Below are positions 12,550-24,883 of a stretch of DNA of 64,000 bases, piece after piece (within the stretch, counting starts at the first letter, position 1; each line of letters starts with the position of its first letter). The position numbers and the translations under genes are program-made. Source of the stretch: Hydractinia symbiolongicarpus (lineage: Eukaryota; Cnidaria; Hydrozoa; Anthoathecata; Hydractiniidae); assembly GCF_029227915.1 (NCBI RefSeq), contig NC_079880.1, positions 3,784,001 to 3,848,000 of the forward strand. Direction: 5' to 3'. Below the pieces are notes generated by a model that saw only the letters and a list, made by a program, of their open reading frames with translations, did no database searches and had not been told where the DNA came from.

Positions 12550-14169
12550 TTCAAGAACGATTTTTTAAATTATTTTTTCACCACTAAAACGCATAAGACT
12601 TGTAGTTTTTAAAAATGTTTTCATTTTTGATGAGACGCTGAATAAAAGAAGTTTAATCGCAGGCAAACGAAAACCCGCGATTTCCCGTAAATCCCGGCTT
12701 GGCCCGTATAGTCAAAAGTATACAAAGAAAGTACCCAGGGAGTAAACTCATTTCCCGAACGATTTTTTAAATTATTTTTTCACCACTAAAACGCATGAGA
12801 CTTGTGGTTTTCAAAAATTTTTTCATTTTTGATGAGACGCTGAATAAAAGAAGTTTAATCGCCGGCAAACGAAAACCCGCGATTTCCCGTAAATCCCGGG
12901 CTGGGCCCGTATAGTCAAAAGTATACAAAGAAAGTACCCAGGGAGTAAACTCAATTCCCGAACGATTTTTTAAATCACTTTTTCACCACTAAAACGCATG
13001 AGACTTGTAGTTTTTAAGAATGTTTTCATTTTTGATGAGACGCTGAATAAAAGCAGTTTAATCGCCGGCAAACGAAATCCCGCGTTTTCCCGTAAATCCG
13101 GGGCTTGGCCCGTATAGTCGAATATATACAAAGAAAGTACCCAGGGTGTAAACTCATTTCCCGAACGATTTTTTAAATTTTTTTTTCACCACTAAAACGC
13201 ATGAGACTTGTCGTTTTCAAAAATGTTTTCATTTTTGATGAGACGCTGAATAAAAGCAGTTTAATCGCCGGCAAACGAAATCCCGCTATTTCCCGTAAAT
13301 CCCGGCTTGGCCCGTATAGTCAAAAGTATACAAAGAAAGTACCCTGGGAGTAAACTCATTTCCCAAACGATTTTTTATATTATTTTTTTACCACTAAACG
13401 CATGAAACTTGTAGTTTTCAAAAATATTTTCATATTTGATGGGATGCTGAATAAAAGAAGTTTAATCGCCGGCAAACGAAAATCCGCGATTTCCCGTAAA
13501 TCCCGGACTCGGCCCGTATAGTCAAAAGTATACAAAGAAAGTACCCAGGGAGTAAACTCATTTCCCGAACGATTTTTTAAATCACTTTTTCACCACTAAA
13601 ACGCATGAGACTTGCAGTTTTCAAAAATGTTTTCATTTTTGATGAGACGCTTAATGAAAGAGGTTTAATCGCCGGCAAACGAAAACCCGCGATTTCCCGT
13701 AAATCCCGGGCTTGGCCCGTATAGTCGAATGTATACAAAGAAAGTACCCTGTGAGTAAACTCATTTCCAGAACGATTTTTTAAATTATTTTTTCACCACT
13801 AAAACGCATAAGACTTGTAGTTTTTTAAAATGTTTTCATTTTTGATGAGACGCTGAATAAAAGAAGTTTAATCGCTGGCAAACGAAAACCCGCGATTTCC
13901 CGTAAATCCCGGCTTTGCCCGTATAGTGAAAAGTATACAAAGAAAGTACCCAGGGAGTAAACTCATTTCCCGAACGATTTTTTAAATTATTTTTTCACCA
14001 CTAAAACGCATGAGACTTGTAGTTTTCAAAAATGTTTTCATTTTTGATGAGACGCTGAAAAAAAGCAGTTTAATCGCCGGCAAACGAAAACCTGCGATTT
14101 CCCTAAATCCCGAACTCGGCCCGTATAGTCAAAAGTATACAAAGAAAGTACCCAGGGAGTAAACTCATT
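12550..14169 (+). repeat. Type 1 HOR shortened to 8 monomers (1,620 bp)
   Basis: Begins at monomer A and runs A, B, C, D/E-like chimera, F, G, H, I to the next TTTCAAG at 14170. It is 154 bp shorter than the canonical unit, as expected if short D (155 bp) and E (202 bp) were replaced by a single full-length monomer. Confidence 0.8.
13124..13325 (+). repeat. Full-length D-like monomer (D/E chimera or undeleted D)
   Basis: The left half has the D hallmarks (GGGTGTAAAC and the long T-run after AAAT). The right half is full length, with GAATAAAAGCAG, CGAAATCCCGCTATTTCCC and CCGGCTTGG, and it leads into F. Either it is a crossover between D and a neighbour, or it preserves D before the 47-bp loss. 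The ending before CCCTGGGAG is E-like, which favours the chimera. Confidence 0.7.
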
Positions 14170-15383
14170 TCAAGAACGATTTTTTAAATTATTTTTTCAC
14201 CACTAAAACGCATAAGACTTGTAGTTTTTTAAAATGTTTTCATTTTTGATGAGACGCTGAATAAAAGAAGTTTAATCGCTGGCAAACGAAAACCCGCGAT
14301 TTCCCGTAAATCCCGGGCTTGGCCCGTATAGTCGAATGTATACAAAGAAAGTACCCTGTGAGTAAACTCATTTCCAGAACGATTTTTTAAATTATTTTTT
14401 CACCACTAAAACGCATAAGACTTGTAGTTTTTTAAAATGTTTTCATTTTTGATGAGACGCTGAATAAAAGAAGTTTAATCGCTGGCAAACGAAAACCCGC
14501 GATTTCCCGTAAATCCCGGCTTTGCCCGTATAGTGAAAAGTATACAAAGAAAGTACCCAGGGAGTAAACTCATTTCCCGAACGATTTTTTAAATTATTTT
14601 TTCACCACTAAAACGCATGAGACTTGTAGTTTTCAAAAATGTTTTCATTTTTGATGAGACGCTGAAAAAAAGCAGTTTAATCGCCGGCAAACGAAAACCT
14701 GCGATTTCCCTAAATCCCGAACTCGGCCCGTATAGTCAAAAGTATACAAAGAAAGTACCCAGGGAGTAAACTCATTTCAAGAACGATTTTTTAAATTATT
14801 TTTTCACCACTAAAACGCATAAGACTTGTAGTTTTTTAAAATGTTTTCATTTTTGATGAGACGCTGAATAAAAGAAGTTTAATCGCTGGCAAACGAAAAC
14901 CCGCGATTTCCCGTAAATCCCGGCTTTGCCCGTATAGTGAAAAGTATACAAAGAAAGTACCCAGGGAGTAAACTCATTTCCCGAACGATTTTTTAAATTA
15001 TTTTTTCACCACTAAAACGCATGAGACTTGTAGTTTTCAAAAATGTTTTCATTTTTGATGAGACGCTGAATAAAAGAAGTTTAATCGCCGGCAAACGAAA
15101 ACCCGCGATTTCCCGTAAATCCCGGCTTGGCCCGTATAGTGAAAAGTATACAAAGAAAGTACCCAGGGAGTAAACTCATTTCCCGAACGATTTTTCAAAT
15201 TATTTTTTCACCACTAAAACGCATGAGACTTGTAGTTTTCAAAAATGTTTTCATTTTTGATGAGACGCTGAAAAAATGCAGTTTAATCGCCGGCAAACGA
15301 AAACTTGCGATTTCCCTAAATCCCGAACTCGGCCCGTATAGTCAAAAGTATACAAAGAAAGTACCCAGGGAGTAAACTCATTT
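14170..15383 (+). repeat. Two 607-bp trimers of A/H chimera and I monomers
   Basis: TTTCAAGAACG occurs at about 14170, 14777 and 15384, 607 bp apart. Each trimer begins with a monomer that is A-like on the left and H-like on the right (GTTTTTTAAAATG, GCTGGC) and ends with an I monomer (GAAAAAAAGCAG, or GAAAAAATGCAG in the second). It looks like an abbreviated HOR produced by exchange between A and H. Confidence 0.75.
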
Positions 15384-15752
15384 CAAGAACGATTTTTTAA
15401 ATTATTTTTTCACCACTAAAACGCATAAGACTTGTAGTTTTTAAAAATGTTTTCATTTTTGATGAGACGCTGAATAAAAGAAGTTTAATCGCAGGCAAAC
15501 GAAAACCCGCGATTTCCCGTAAATCCCGGCTTGGCCCGTATAGTCAAAAGTATACAAAGAAAGTACCCAGGGAGTAAACTCATTTCCCGAACGATTTTTT
15601 AAATTATTTTTTCACCACTAAAACGCATGAGACTTGTGGTTTTCAAAAATGTTTTCATTTTTGATGAGACGCTGAATAAAAGAAGTTTAATCGCCGGCAA
15701 ACGAAAACCCGCGATTTCCCGTAAATCCCGGGCTGGGCCCGTATAGTCAAAA

Positions 15753-15909
15753 GTATACAAAGAAAGTACCCAGGGAGTAAACTCAATTCCCGAACGATTT
15801 TTTAAATCACTTTTTCACCACTAAAACGCTGAAAAAAAGAAGTTTAATCGCCGGCAAACAAAAACCTACGATTTCCCGTAAATCCGGGGCTTGGCCCGTA
15901 TATTCGAAT
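15753..15909 (+). repeat. Unique 157-bp monomer with a 46-bp deletion
   Basis: A C-like monomer in which ACGC of CTAAAACGC (15826-15829) joins directly to TGAAAAAAAG. The missing 46 bp normally runs from CATGAG through GATGAGACGC. Both deletion ends carry ACGC, a four-base microhomology. The equivalent monomer near 6.3 kb is full length, and the local offset changes from 9,471 to 9,425 across the gap. No second copy was seen. Confidence 0.9.
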
Positions 15910-16890
15910 ATATACAAAGAAAGTACCCAGGGTGTAAACTCATTTCCCGAACGATTTTTTAAATTTTTTTTTCACCACTAAAACGCATGAGACTTGTAGT
16001 TTTCAAAAATGTTTTCATTTTTGATGAGACGCTTAATGAAAGAGGTTTAATCGCCGGAAAACGAAAACCCGCGATTTCCCGTAAATCCCGGGCTTGGCCC
16101 GTATAGTCTAATGTATACAAAGAAAGTACCCTGTGAGTAAACTCATTTCCAGAACGATTTTTTAAATTATTTTTTCACCACTAAAACGCATAAGACTTGT
16201 AGTTTTTAAAAATGTTTTCATTTTTGATGAGACGCTGAATAAAAGAAGTTTAATCGCCGGCAAACGAAAACCCGCGATTTCCCGTAAATCCCGGCTTGGA
16301 CCGTATAGTGAAAAGTATACAAAGAAAGTACCCAGGGAGTAAACTCATTTCCCGAACGATTTTTTAAATTATTTTTTCACCACTAAAACGCATGAGACTT
16401 GTAGTTTTCAAAAATGTTTTCATTTTTGATGAGACGCTGATTAAAAGAAGTTTAATCGCCGGCAAACGAAAACCCGCGATTTCCCGTAAATCCCGGGCTT
16501 GGCCCGTATAATCAAAAGTATACAAAGAAAGTACCCAGGGAGTAAACTCATTTTCCGAACGATTTTTTAAATTACTTTTTCACCACTAAAACGCATGAGA
16601 CTTGTAGTTTTTAAAAAGGTTTTCATTTTTGATGAGACGCTGAATAAAAGAAGTTTAATCGCCGGCAAACGAAAACCTGCGATTTCCCGTAAATCCTGGA
16701 CTCGGCCCGTATAGTCAAAAACATACAAAGAAAGTACCCAGGGAGTAAACTCATTTCCCAAACGATTTTTTAAATTATTATTTCACCACTAAAACGCATG
16801 AGACTAGTAGTTTTCAAGAATGTTTTCATTTTTGATGAGACGCTAAATAAAAGCAGTTTAATCGCCGGCAAACGAAAACCCGCGATTTCC
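15910..16890 (+). repeat. Boundary block, copy 2
   Basis: Repeats the 6.47-7.46 kb block at an offset of 9,425 bp, including the 14-bp palindrome (15899-15912), GTCTAATG near 16106, TTGGACCG and ACTAGTAG. Small differences (AAAAAGG for AAAATG near 16616, CGCTAAATAAAAG near 16841) show it is not an exact copy. Confidence 0.8.
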
Positions 16891-19187
16891 CGTAAATCCG
16901 GGGCTTGGCCCGTATAGTCGAATGTATACAAAGAAAGTACCCTGGGAGTAAACTCATTTCGCAAACGATTTTTTAAATTTTTTTTTCACCACTAAAACGC
17001 ATGAGACTTGTAGTTTTCAAAAATGTTTTCATTTTTGATGAGACGCTTAATGAAAGAGGTTTAATCGCCGGAAAACGAAAACCCGCGATTTCCCGTAAAT
17101 CCCGGGCTTGGCCCGTATAGTCGAATGTATACAAAGAAAGTACCCAGGGAGTAAACTCATTTCCCGAACGATTTTTTAAATTACTTTTTCACCACTAAAA
17201 CGCATGAGACTTGTAGTTTTTAAAAATGTTTTCATTTTTGATGAGACGCTGAATAAAAGAAGTTTAATCGCCGGCAAACGAAAACCCGCGATTTCCCGTA
17301 AATCCCGGCTTGGACCGTATAGTGAAAAGTATACAAAGAAAGTACCCAGGGAGTAAACTCATTTCCCGAACGATTTTTTAAATTATTTTTTCACCACTAA
17401 AACGCATGAGACTTGTAGTTTTCAAAAATGTTTTCATTTTTGATGAGACGCTGATTAAAAGAAGTTTAATCGCCGGCAAACGAAAACCCGCGATTTCCCG
17501 TAAATCCCGGGCTTGGCCCGTATAATCAAAAGTATACAAAGAAAGTACCCAGGGAGTACACTCATTTTCCGAACGATTTTTTAAATTACTTTTTCACCAC
17601 TAAAACGCATGAGACTTGTAGTTTTTAAAAATGTTTTCATTTTTGATGAGACGCTGAATAAAAGAAGTTTAATCGCCGGCAAACGAAAACCTGCGATTTC
17701 CCGTAAATCCTGGACTCGGCCCGTATAGTCAAAAATATACAAAGAAAGTACCCAGGGAGTAAACTCATTTCCCAAACGATTTTTTAAATTATTATTTCAC
17801 CACTAAAACGCATGAGACTAGTAGTTTTCAAGAATGTTTTCATTTTTGATGAGACGCTGAATAAAAGCAGTTTAATCGCCGGCAAACGAAAACCCGCGAT
17901 TTCCCGTAAATCCCGGGCTTGGCACGTATAGTCGAATGTATACAAAGAAAGTACCCTGTGAGTAAACTCATTTCCAAAACGATTTTTTAAAATATATTTT
18001 CACCACTAAAACGCATAAGACTTGTAGTTTTTAAAAATATTTTCATATTTGATGGGACGCTGAATAAAAGAAATTTAATCGCCGGCAAACGAAAACCCGC
18101 AATTTCCCGTAAATCCCGGGCTTGGCCCGTATAGTCAAAAGTATACAAAGAAAGTACCCAGGGAGTAAACTCATTTCCCGAACGATTTTTTATATTATTT
18201 TTTTACCACTAAACGCATGAAACTTGTATTTTTTAAAAATATTTTCATATTTGATGGGATGCTGAATAAAAGAAGTTTAATCGCCAACAAACGAAAATCC
18301 GCGATTTCCCGTAAATCCCGGACTCGGCCCGTATAGTCAAAAGTATACAAAGAAAGTACCCAGGGAGTAAACTCATTTCCCGAACAATTTTTTAAATTAT
18401 TTTTTCACCACTAAAACGCATGAGACTTGTAGTTTTCAAAAATGTTTTCATTTTTGATGAGACGCTTAATGAAAGAGGTTTAATCGCCGGCAAACGAAAT
18501 CCCGCGTTTTCCCGTAAATCCGGGGCTTGGCCCGTATAGTCGAATGTATACAAAGAAAGTACCCAGGGAGTAAACTCATTTCGCAAACGATTTTTTAAAT
18601 TTTTTTTTCACCACTAAAACGCATGAGACTTGTAGTTTTCAAAAATGTTTTCATTTTTGATGAGACGCTTAATGAAAGAGGTTTAATCGCCGGAAAACGA
18701 AAACCCGCGATTTCCCGTAAATCCCGGGCTTGGCCCGTATAGTCGAATGTATACAAAGAAAGTACCCTGTGAGTAAACTCATTTCCAGAACGATTTTTCA
18801 AAACTATTTTTTCACCACTAAAACGCATAAGACTTGTAGTTTTTAAAAATGTTTTCATTTTTGATGAGACGCTGAATAAAAGAAGTTTAATCGCTGGCAA
18901 ACGAAAACCCGCGATTTCCCGTAAATCCCGGCTTGGCCCGTATAGTGAAAAGTATACAAAGAAAGTACCCAGGGAGTAAACTCATTTCCCGAACGATTTT
19001 TCAAATTATTTTTTCACCACTAAAACGCATGAGACTTGTAGTTTTCAAAAATGTTTTCATTTTTGATGAGACGCTGAAAAAAAGCAGTTTAATCGCCGGC
19101 AAACGAAAACCTGCGATTTCCCTAAATCCCGAACTCGGCCCGTATAGTCAAAAGTATACAAAGAAAGTACCCAGGGAGTAAACTCAT
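16891..19187 (+). repeat. Five-monomer internal repeat plus copy of 6.8-8.75 kb block
   Basis: The monomer starting near 16.55 kb recurs 1,014 bp downstream (five monomers), so part of the boundary block is present twice. From about 17.2 kb onward the sequence matches 6.77 kb onward at an offset of 10,439 bp. That offset equals 9,425 plus 1,014, so one extra five-monomer insertion accounts for the two offsets. Confidence 0.75.
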
Positions 19188-19912
19188 TTCAAGAACGATT
19201 TTTTAAATTATTTTTTCACCACTAAAACGCATAAGACTTGTAGTTTTTAAAAATGTTTTCATTTTTGATGAGACGCTGAATAAAAGAAGTTTAATCGCAG
19301 GCAAACGAAAACCCGCGATTTCCCGTAAATCCCGGCTTGGCCCGTATAGTCAAAAGTATACAAAGAAAGTACTCAGGGAGTAAACTCATTTCCCGAACGA
19401 TTTTTTAAATTATTTTTTCACCACTAAAACGCATGAGACTTGTGGTTTTCAAAAATGTTTTCATTTTTGATGAGACGCTGAATAAAAGAAGTTTAATCGC
19501 CGGCAAACGAAAACCCGCGATTTCCCGTAAATCCCGGGCTGGGCCCGTATAGTCAAAAGTATACAAAGAAAGTACCCAGGGAGTAAACTCAATTCCCGAA
19601 CGATTTTTTAAATCACTTTTTCACCACTAAAACGCATGAGACTTGTAGTTTTTAAGAATGTTTTCATTTTTGATGAGACGCTGAATAAAAGCAGTTTAAT
19701 CGCCGGCAAACGAAATCCCGCGTTTTCCCGTAAATCCGGGGCTTGGCCCGTATAGTCGAATATATACAAAGAAAGTACCCAGGGTGTAAACTCATTTCCA
19801 GAACGATTTTTTAAATTTTTTTTTCACCACTAAAACGCATGAGACTTGTAGTTTTCAAAAATGTTTTCATTTTTGATGAGACGCTGAATAAAGGAACTTT
19901 AATCGTATAGTG
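19188..19912 (+). repeat. Type 1 HOR part A-B-C-D
   Basis: Monomer A (TTTCAAGAACG, GCAGGC), B (CTTGTGG, GGGCTGGG), C (AATTCCCG, TTTAAGAATG) and short D follow in canonical order. E and later monomers continue into the 1,214-bp duplication. Confidence 0.8.
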
Positions 19913-19916
19913 AAAA
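19762..19916 (+). repeat. Short monomer D, copy 2
   Basis: AAAGGAACTTT at 19890, exactly 10,439 bp after copy 1. It has CATTTCCAGAACG on its left side where most D copies have CATTTCCCGAACG. Confidence 0.92.
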
Positions 19917-21126
19917 GTATACAAAGAAAGTACCCAGGGAGTAAACTCATTTCCCGAACGATTTTTTAAATTATTTTTTCACCACTAAAACGCATGAGAC
20001 TTGTAGTTTTCAAAAATGTTTTCATTTTTGATGAGACGCTGAATAAAAGAAGTTTAATCGCCGGCAAACGAAAACCCGCGATTTCTCGTAAATCCCGGCT
20101 TGGCCCGTATAGTCAAAAGTATACAAAGAAAGTACCCTGGGAGTAAACTCATTTCCCAAACGATTTTTTATATTATTTTTTTACCACTAAACGCATGAAA
20201 CTTGTAGTTTTTAAAAATATTTTCATATTTGATGGGATGCTGAATAAAAGACGTTTAATCGCCGGCAAACGAAAATCCGCGATTTCCCGTAAATCCCGGA
20301 CTCGGCCCGTATAGTCAAAAGTATACAAAGAAAGTACCCAGTGAGTAAACTCATTTCCCGAACGATTTTTTAAATCACTTTTTCACCACTAAAACGCATG
20401 AGACTTGTAGTTTTCAAAAATGTTTTCATTTTTGATGAGACGCTTAATGAAAGAGGTTTAATCGCCGGAAAACGAAAACCCGCGATTTCCCGTAAATCCC
20501 GGGCTTGGCCCGTATAGTCGAATGTATACAAAGAAAGTACCCTGTGAGTAAACTCATTTCCAGAACGATTTTTCAAAACTATTTTTTCACCACTAAAACG
20601 CATAAGACTTGTAGTTTTTAAAAATGTTTTCATTTTTGATGAGACGCTGAATAAAAGAAGTTTAATCGCTGGCAAACGAAAACCCGCGATTTCCCGTAAA
20701 TCCCGGCTTGGCCCGTATAGTGAAAAGTATACAAAGAAAGTACCCAGGGAGTAAACTCATTTCCCGAACGATTTTTCAAATTATTTTTTCACCACTAAAA
20801 CGCATGAGACTTGTAGTTTTCAAAAATGTTTTCATTTTTGATGAGACGCTGAAAAAAAGCAGTTTAATCGCCGGCAAACGAAAACCTGCGATTTCCCTAA
20901 ATCCCGAACTCGGCCCGTATAGTCAAAAGTATACAAAGAAAGTACCCGGGGAGTAAACTCATTTCAAGAACGATTTTTTAAATTATTTTTTCACCACTAA
21001 AACGCATAAGACTTGTAGTTTTTAAAAATGTTTTCATTTTTGATGAGACGCTGAATAAAAGAAGTTTAATCGCAGGCAAACGAAAACCCGCGATTTCCCG
21101 TAAATCCCAGCTTGGCCCGTATAGTC
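19913..21126 (+). repeat. 1,214-bp tandem duplication, copy 1
   Basis: Six monomers in the order E, F, G/H-like, then I, A. Shared rare variants include TTTCTCGTAAAT (about 20084) and AAAAGACGTTTAATC (about 20248). The left limit is set by a G/C mismatch at 19912 against 21126. Confidence 0.85.
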
Positions 21127-22340
21127 AAAAGTATACAAAGAAAGTACCCAGGGAGTAAACTCATTTCCCGAACGATTTTTTAAATTATTTTTTCACCACT
21201 AAAACGCATGAGACTTGTAGTTTTCAAAAATGTTTTCATTTTTGATGAGACGCTGAATAAAAGAAGTTTAATCGCCGGCAAACGAAAACCCGCGATTTCT
21301 CGTAAATCCCGGCTTGGCCCGTATAGTCAAAAGTATACAAAGAAAGTACCCTGGGAGTAAACTCATTTCCCAAACGATTTTTTATATTATTTTTTTACCA
21401 CTAAACGCATGAAACTTGTAGTTTTTAAAAATATTTTCATATTTGATGGGATGCTGAATAAAAGACGTTTAATCGCCGGCAAACGAAAATCCGCGATTTC
21501 CCGTAAATCCCGGACTCGGCCCGTATAGTCAAAAGTATACAAAGAAAGTACCCAGTGAGTAAACTCATTTCCCGAACGATTTTTTAAATCACTTTTTCAC
21601 CACTAAAACGCATGAGACTTGTAGTTTTCAAAAATGTTTTCATTTTTGATGAGACGCTTAATGAAAGAGGTTTAATCGCCGGAAAACGAAAACCCGCGAT
21701 TTCCCGTAAATCCCGGGCTTGGCCCGTATAGTCGAATGTATACAAAGAAAGTACCCTGTGAGTAAACTCATTTCCAGAACGATTTTTCAAAACTATTTTT
21801 TCACCACTAAAACGCATAAGACTTGTAGTTTTTAAAAATGTTTTCATTTTTGATGAGACGCTGAATAAAAGAAGTTTAATCGCTGGCAAACGAAAACCCG
21901 CGATTTCCCGTAAATCCCGGCTTGGCCCGTATAGTGAAAAGTATACAAAGAAAGTACCCAGGGAGTAAACTCATTTCCCGAACGATTTTTCAAATTATTT
22001 TTTCACCACTAAAACGCATGAGACTTGTAGTTTTCAAAAATGTTTTCATTTTTGATGAGACGCTGAAAAAAAGCAGTTTAATCGCCGGCAAACGAAAACC
22101 TGCGATTTCCCTAAATCCCGAACTCGGCCCGTATAGTCAAAAGTATACAAAGAAAGTACCCAGGGAGTAAACTCATTTCAAGAACGATTTTTTAAATTAT
22201 TTTTTCACCACTAAAACGCATAAGACTTGTAGTTTTTAAAAATGTTTTCATTTTTGATGAGACGCTGAATAAAAGAAGTTTAATCGCAGGCAAACGAAAA
22301 CCCGCGATTTCCCGTAAATCCCGGCTTGGCCCGTATAGTC
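21127..22340 (+). repeat. 1,214-bp tandem duplication, copy 2
   Basis: Repeats copy 1, including TTTCTCG and AAAAGACGTTT. It differs at CCCGGGGAG/CCCAGGGAG (about 20948 against 22162). The match extends to 22432, where A in copy 1 (21219) is G (CTTGTGG) in copy 2. The joint therefore lies within 21127-21218, inside a monomer that starts like B and ends like E. Confidence 0.85.
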
Positions 22341-22750
22341 AAAAGTATACAAAGAAAGTACCCAGGGAGTAAACTCATTTCCCGAACGATTTTTTAAATT
22401 ATTTTTTCACCACTAAAACGCATGAGACTTGTGGTTTTCAAAAATGTTTTCATTTTTGATGAGACGCTGAATAAAAGAAGTTTAATCGCCGGCAAACGAA
22501 AACCCGCGATTTCCCGTAAATCCCGGGCTGGGCCCGTATAGTCAAAAGTATACAAAGAAAGTACCCAGGGAGTAAACTCAATTCCCGAACGATTTTTTAA
22601 ATCACTTTTTCACCACTAAAACGCATGAGACTTGTAGTTTATAAGAATGTTTTCATTTTTGATGAGACGCTGAATAAAAGCAGTTTAATCGCCGGCAAAC
22701 GAAATCCTGCGTTTTCCCGTAAATCCGGGGCTTGGCCCGTATAGTCGAAT

Positions 22751-22905
22751 ATATACAAAGAAAGTAACCAGGGTGTAAACTCATTTCCCGAACGATTTTT
22801 TAAATTTTTTTTTCACCACTAAAACGCATGAGACTTGTAGTTTTTAAAAATGTTTTCATTTTTGATGAGACGCTGAATAAAGGAACTTTAATCGTATAGT
22901 GAAAA
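22751..22905 (+). repeat. Short monomer D, copy 3
   Basis: AAAGGAACTTT at 22879. This copy has GTAGTTTTTAAAAATG where most D copies have GTAGTTTTCAAAAATG. Confidence 0.93.
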
Positions 22906-23513
22906 GTATACAAAGAAAGTACCCAGGGAGTAAACTCATTTCCCGAACGATTTTTTAAATTATTTTTTCACCACTAAAACGCATGAGACTTGTAGTTTTT
23001 AAAAATGTTTTCATTTTTGATGAGACGTTGAATAAAAGAAGTTTAATCGCAGGCAAACGAAAACCCGCGATTTCCCGTAAATCCCGGCTTGGCCCGTATA
23101 GTCAAAAGTATACAAAGAAAGTACCCAGGGAGTAAACTCATTTCCCGAACGATTTTTTAAATTATTTTTTCACCACTAAAACGCATGAGACTTGTGGTTT
23201 TCAAAAATGTTTTCATTTTTGATGAGACGCTGAATAAAAGAAGTTTAATCGCCGGCAAACGAAAACCCGCGATTTCCCGTAAATCCCGGGCTGGGCCCGT
23301 ATAGTCAAAAGTATACAAAGAAAGTACCCAGGGAGTAAACTCAATTCCCGAACGATTTTTTAAATCACTTTTTCACCACTAAAACGCATGAGACTTGTAG
23401 TTTTTAAGAATGTTTTCATTTTTGATGAGACGCTGAATAAAAGCAGTTTAATCGCCGGCAAACGAAATCCCGCGTTTTCCCGTAAATCCGGGGCTTGGCC
23501 CGTATAGTCGAAT
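22751..23513 (+). repeat. 763-bp 4-mer HOR (D, E/A chimera, B, C)
   Basis: Bounded by two short D monomers 763 bp apart (155+202+203+203). The second monomer has an E-like left half and the GCAGGC right half of A. E-to-A exchange therefore removed five monomers of the 9-mer. Confidence 0.87.
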
Positions 23514-23668
23514 ATATACAAAGAAAGTACCCAGGGTGTAAACTCATTTCCCGAACGATTTTTTAAATTTTTTTTTCACCACTAAAACGCATGAGACTTG
23601 TAGTTTTCAAAAATGTTTTCATTTTTGATGAGACGCTGAATAAAGGAACTTTAATCGTATAGTGAAAA
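23514..23668 (+). repeat. Short monomer D, copy 4
   Basis: AAAGGAACTTT at 23642. Followed by an E monomer with CATGAAAC and TTTCTCG. Confidence 0.93.
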
Positions 23669-24883
23669 GTATACAAAGAAAGTACCCAGGGAGTAAACTC
23701 ATTTCCCGAACGATTTTTTAAATTATTTTTTCACCACTAAAACGCATGAAACTTGTAGTTTTCAAAAATGTTTTCATTTTTGATGAGACGCTGAATAAAA
23801 GAAGTTTAATCGCCGGCAAACGAAAACCCGCGATTTCTCGTAAATCCCGGCTTGGCCCGTATAGTCAAAAGTATACAAAGAAAGTACCCTGGGAGTAAAC
23901 TCATTTCCCAAACGATTTTTTATATTATTTTTTTACCACTAAACGCATGAAACTTGTAGTTTTCAAAAATATTTTCATATTTGATGGGATGCTGAATAAA
24001 AGAAGTTTAATCGCCGGCAAACGAAAATCCGCGATTTCCCGTAAATCCCGGACTCGGCCCGTATAGTCAAAAGTATACAAAGAAAGTACCCAGGGAGTAA
24101 ACTCATTTCCCGAACGATTTTTTAAATCACTTTTTCACCACTAAAACGCATGAGACTTGTAGTTTTCAAAAATGTTTTCATTTTTGATGAGACGCTTAAT
24201 GAAAGAGGTTTAATCGCCGGCAAACGAAAACCCGCGATTTCCTGTAAATCCCGGGCTTGGCCCGTATAGTCGAATGTATACAAAGAAAGTACCCTGTGAG
24301 TAAACTCATTTCAAGAACGATTTTTTAAATTATTTTTTCACCACTAAAACGCATAAGACTTGTAGTTTTTGAAAATGTTTTCATTTTTGATGAGACGCTG
24401 AATAAAAGAAGTTTAATCGCAGGCAAACGAAAACCCGCGATTTCCCGTAAATCCCGGCTTGGCCCGTATAGTCAAAAGTATACAAAGAAAGTACCCAGGG
24501 AGTAAACTCATTTCCCGAACGATTTTTTAAATTATTTTTTCACCACTAAAACGCATGAGACTTGTGGTTTTCAAAAATGTTTTCATTTTTGATGAGACGC
24601 TGAATAAAAGAAGTTTAATCGCCGGCAAACGAAAACCCGCGATTTCCCGTAAATCCCGGGCTGGGCCCGTATAGTCAAAAGTATACAAAGAAAGTACCCA
24701 GGGAGTAAACTCAATTCCCGAACGATTTTTTAAATCACTTTTTCACCACTAAAACGCATGAGACTTGTAGTTTTTAAGAATGTTTTCATTTTTAATGAGA
24801 CGCTGAATAAAAGCAGTTTAATCGCCGGCAAACGAAATCCCGCGTTTTCCCGTAAATCCGGGGCTTGGCCCGTATAGTCGAAT

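Larger units (their letters stand above)
22171..24303 (+). repeat. 2,133-bp tandem duplication, copy 1
   Basis: Contains A, B, C, D, then an E/A chimera, B, C, D, E, F and G. GACGTTGAATAAAAG near 23025 (instead of GACGCTG) is a private mark shared with copy 2. One D of this unit reads AAGTAACCAGGG near 22763, where other copies have AAGTACCCAGGG. Confidence 0.88.

Noticed and set aside
15826-15829. Internal 46-bp sub-repeat of the monomer (two ACGC-TGA segments 46 bp apart)
   Set aside because: Beyond ACGC and a few following bases the two halves align poorly and need gaps. This can be chance in AT-rich DNA. It would need an alignment score test.
16904-16924. CENP-B box at CCCGTATAGTCGAA forms of the monomer joint
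   Set aside because: The reverse-strand core of the CENP-B box needs CCCG, two bases, T, four bases, CGAA. Here only three bases separate the T from CGAA, so spacing is off by one, and most monomers read GTCAAAAG with no CGAA at all. I do not call a CENP-B box.
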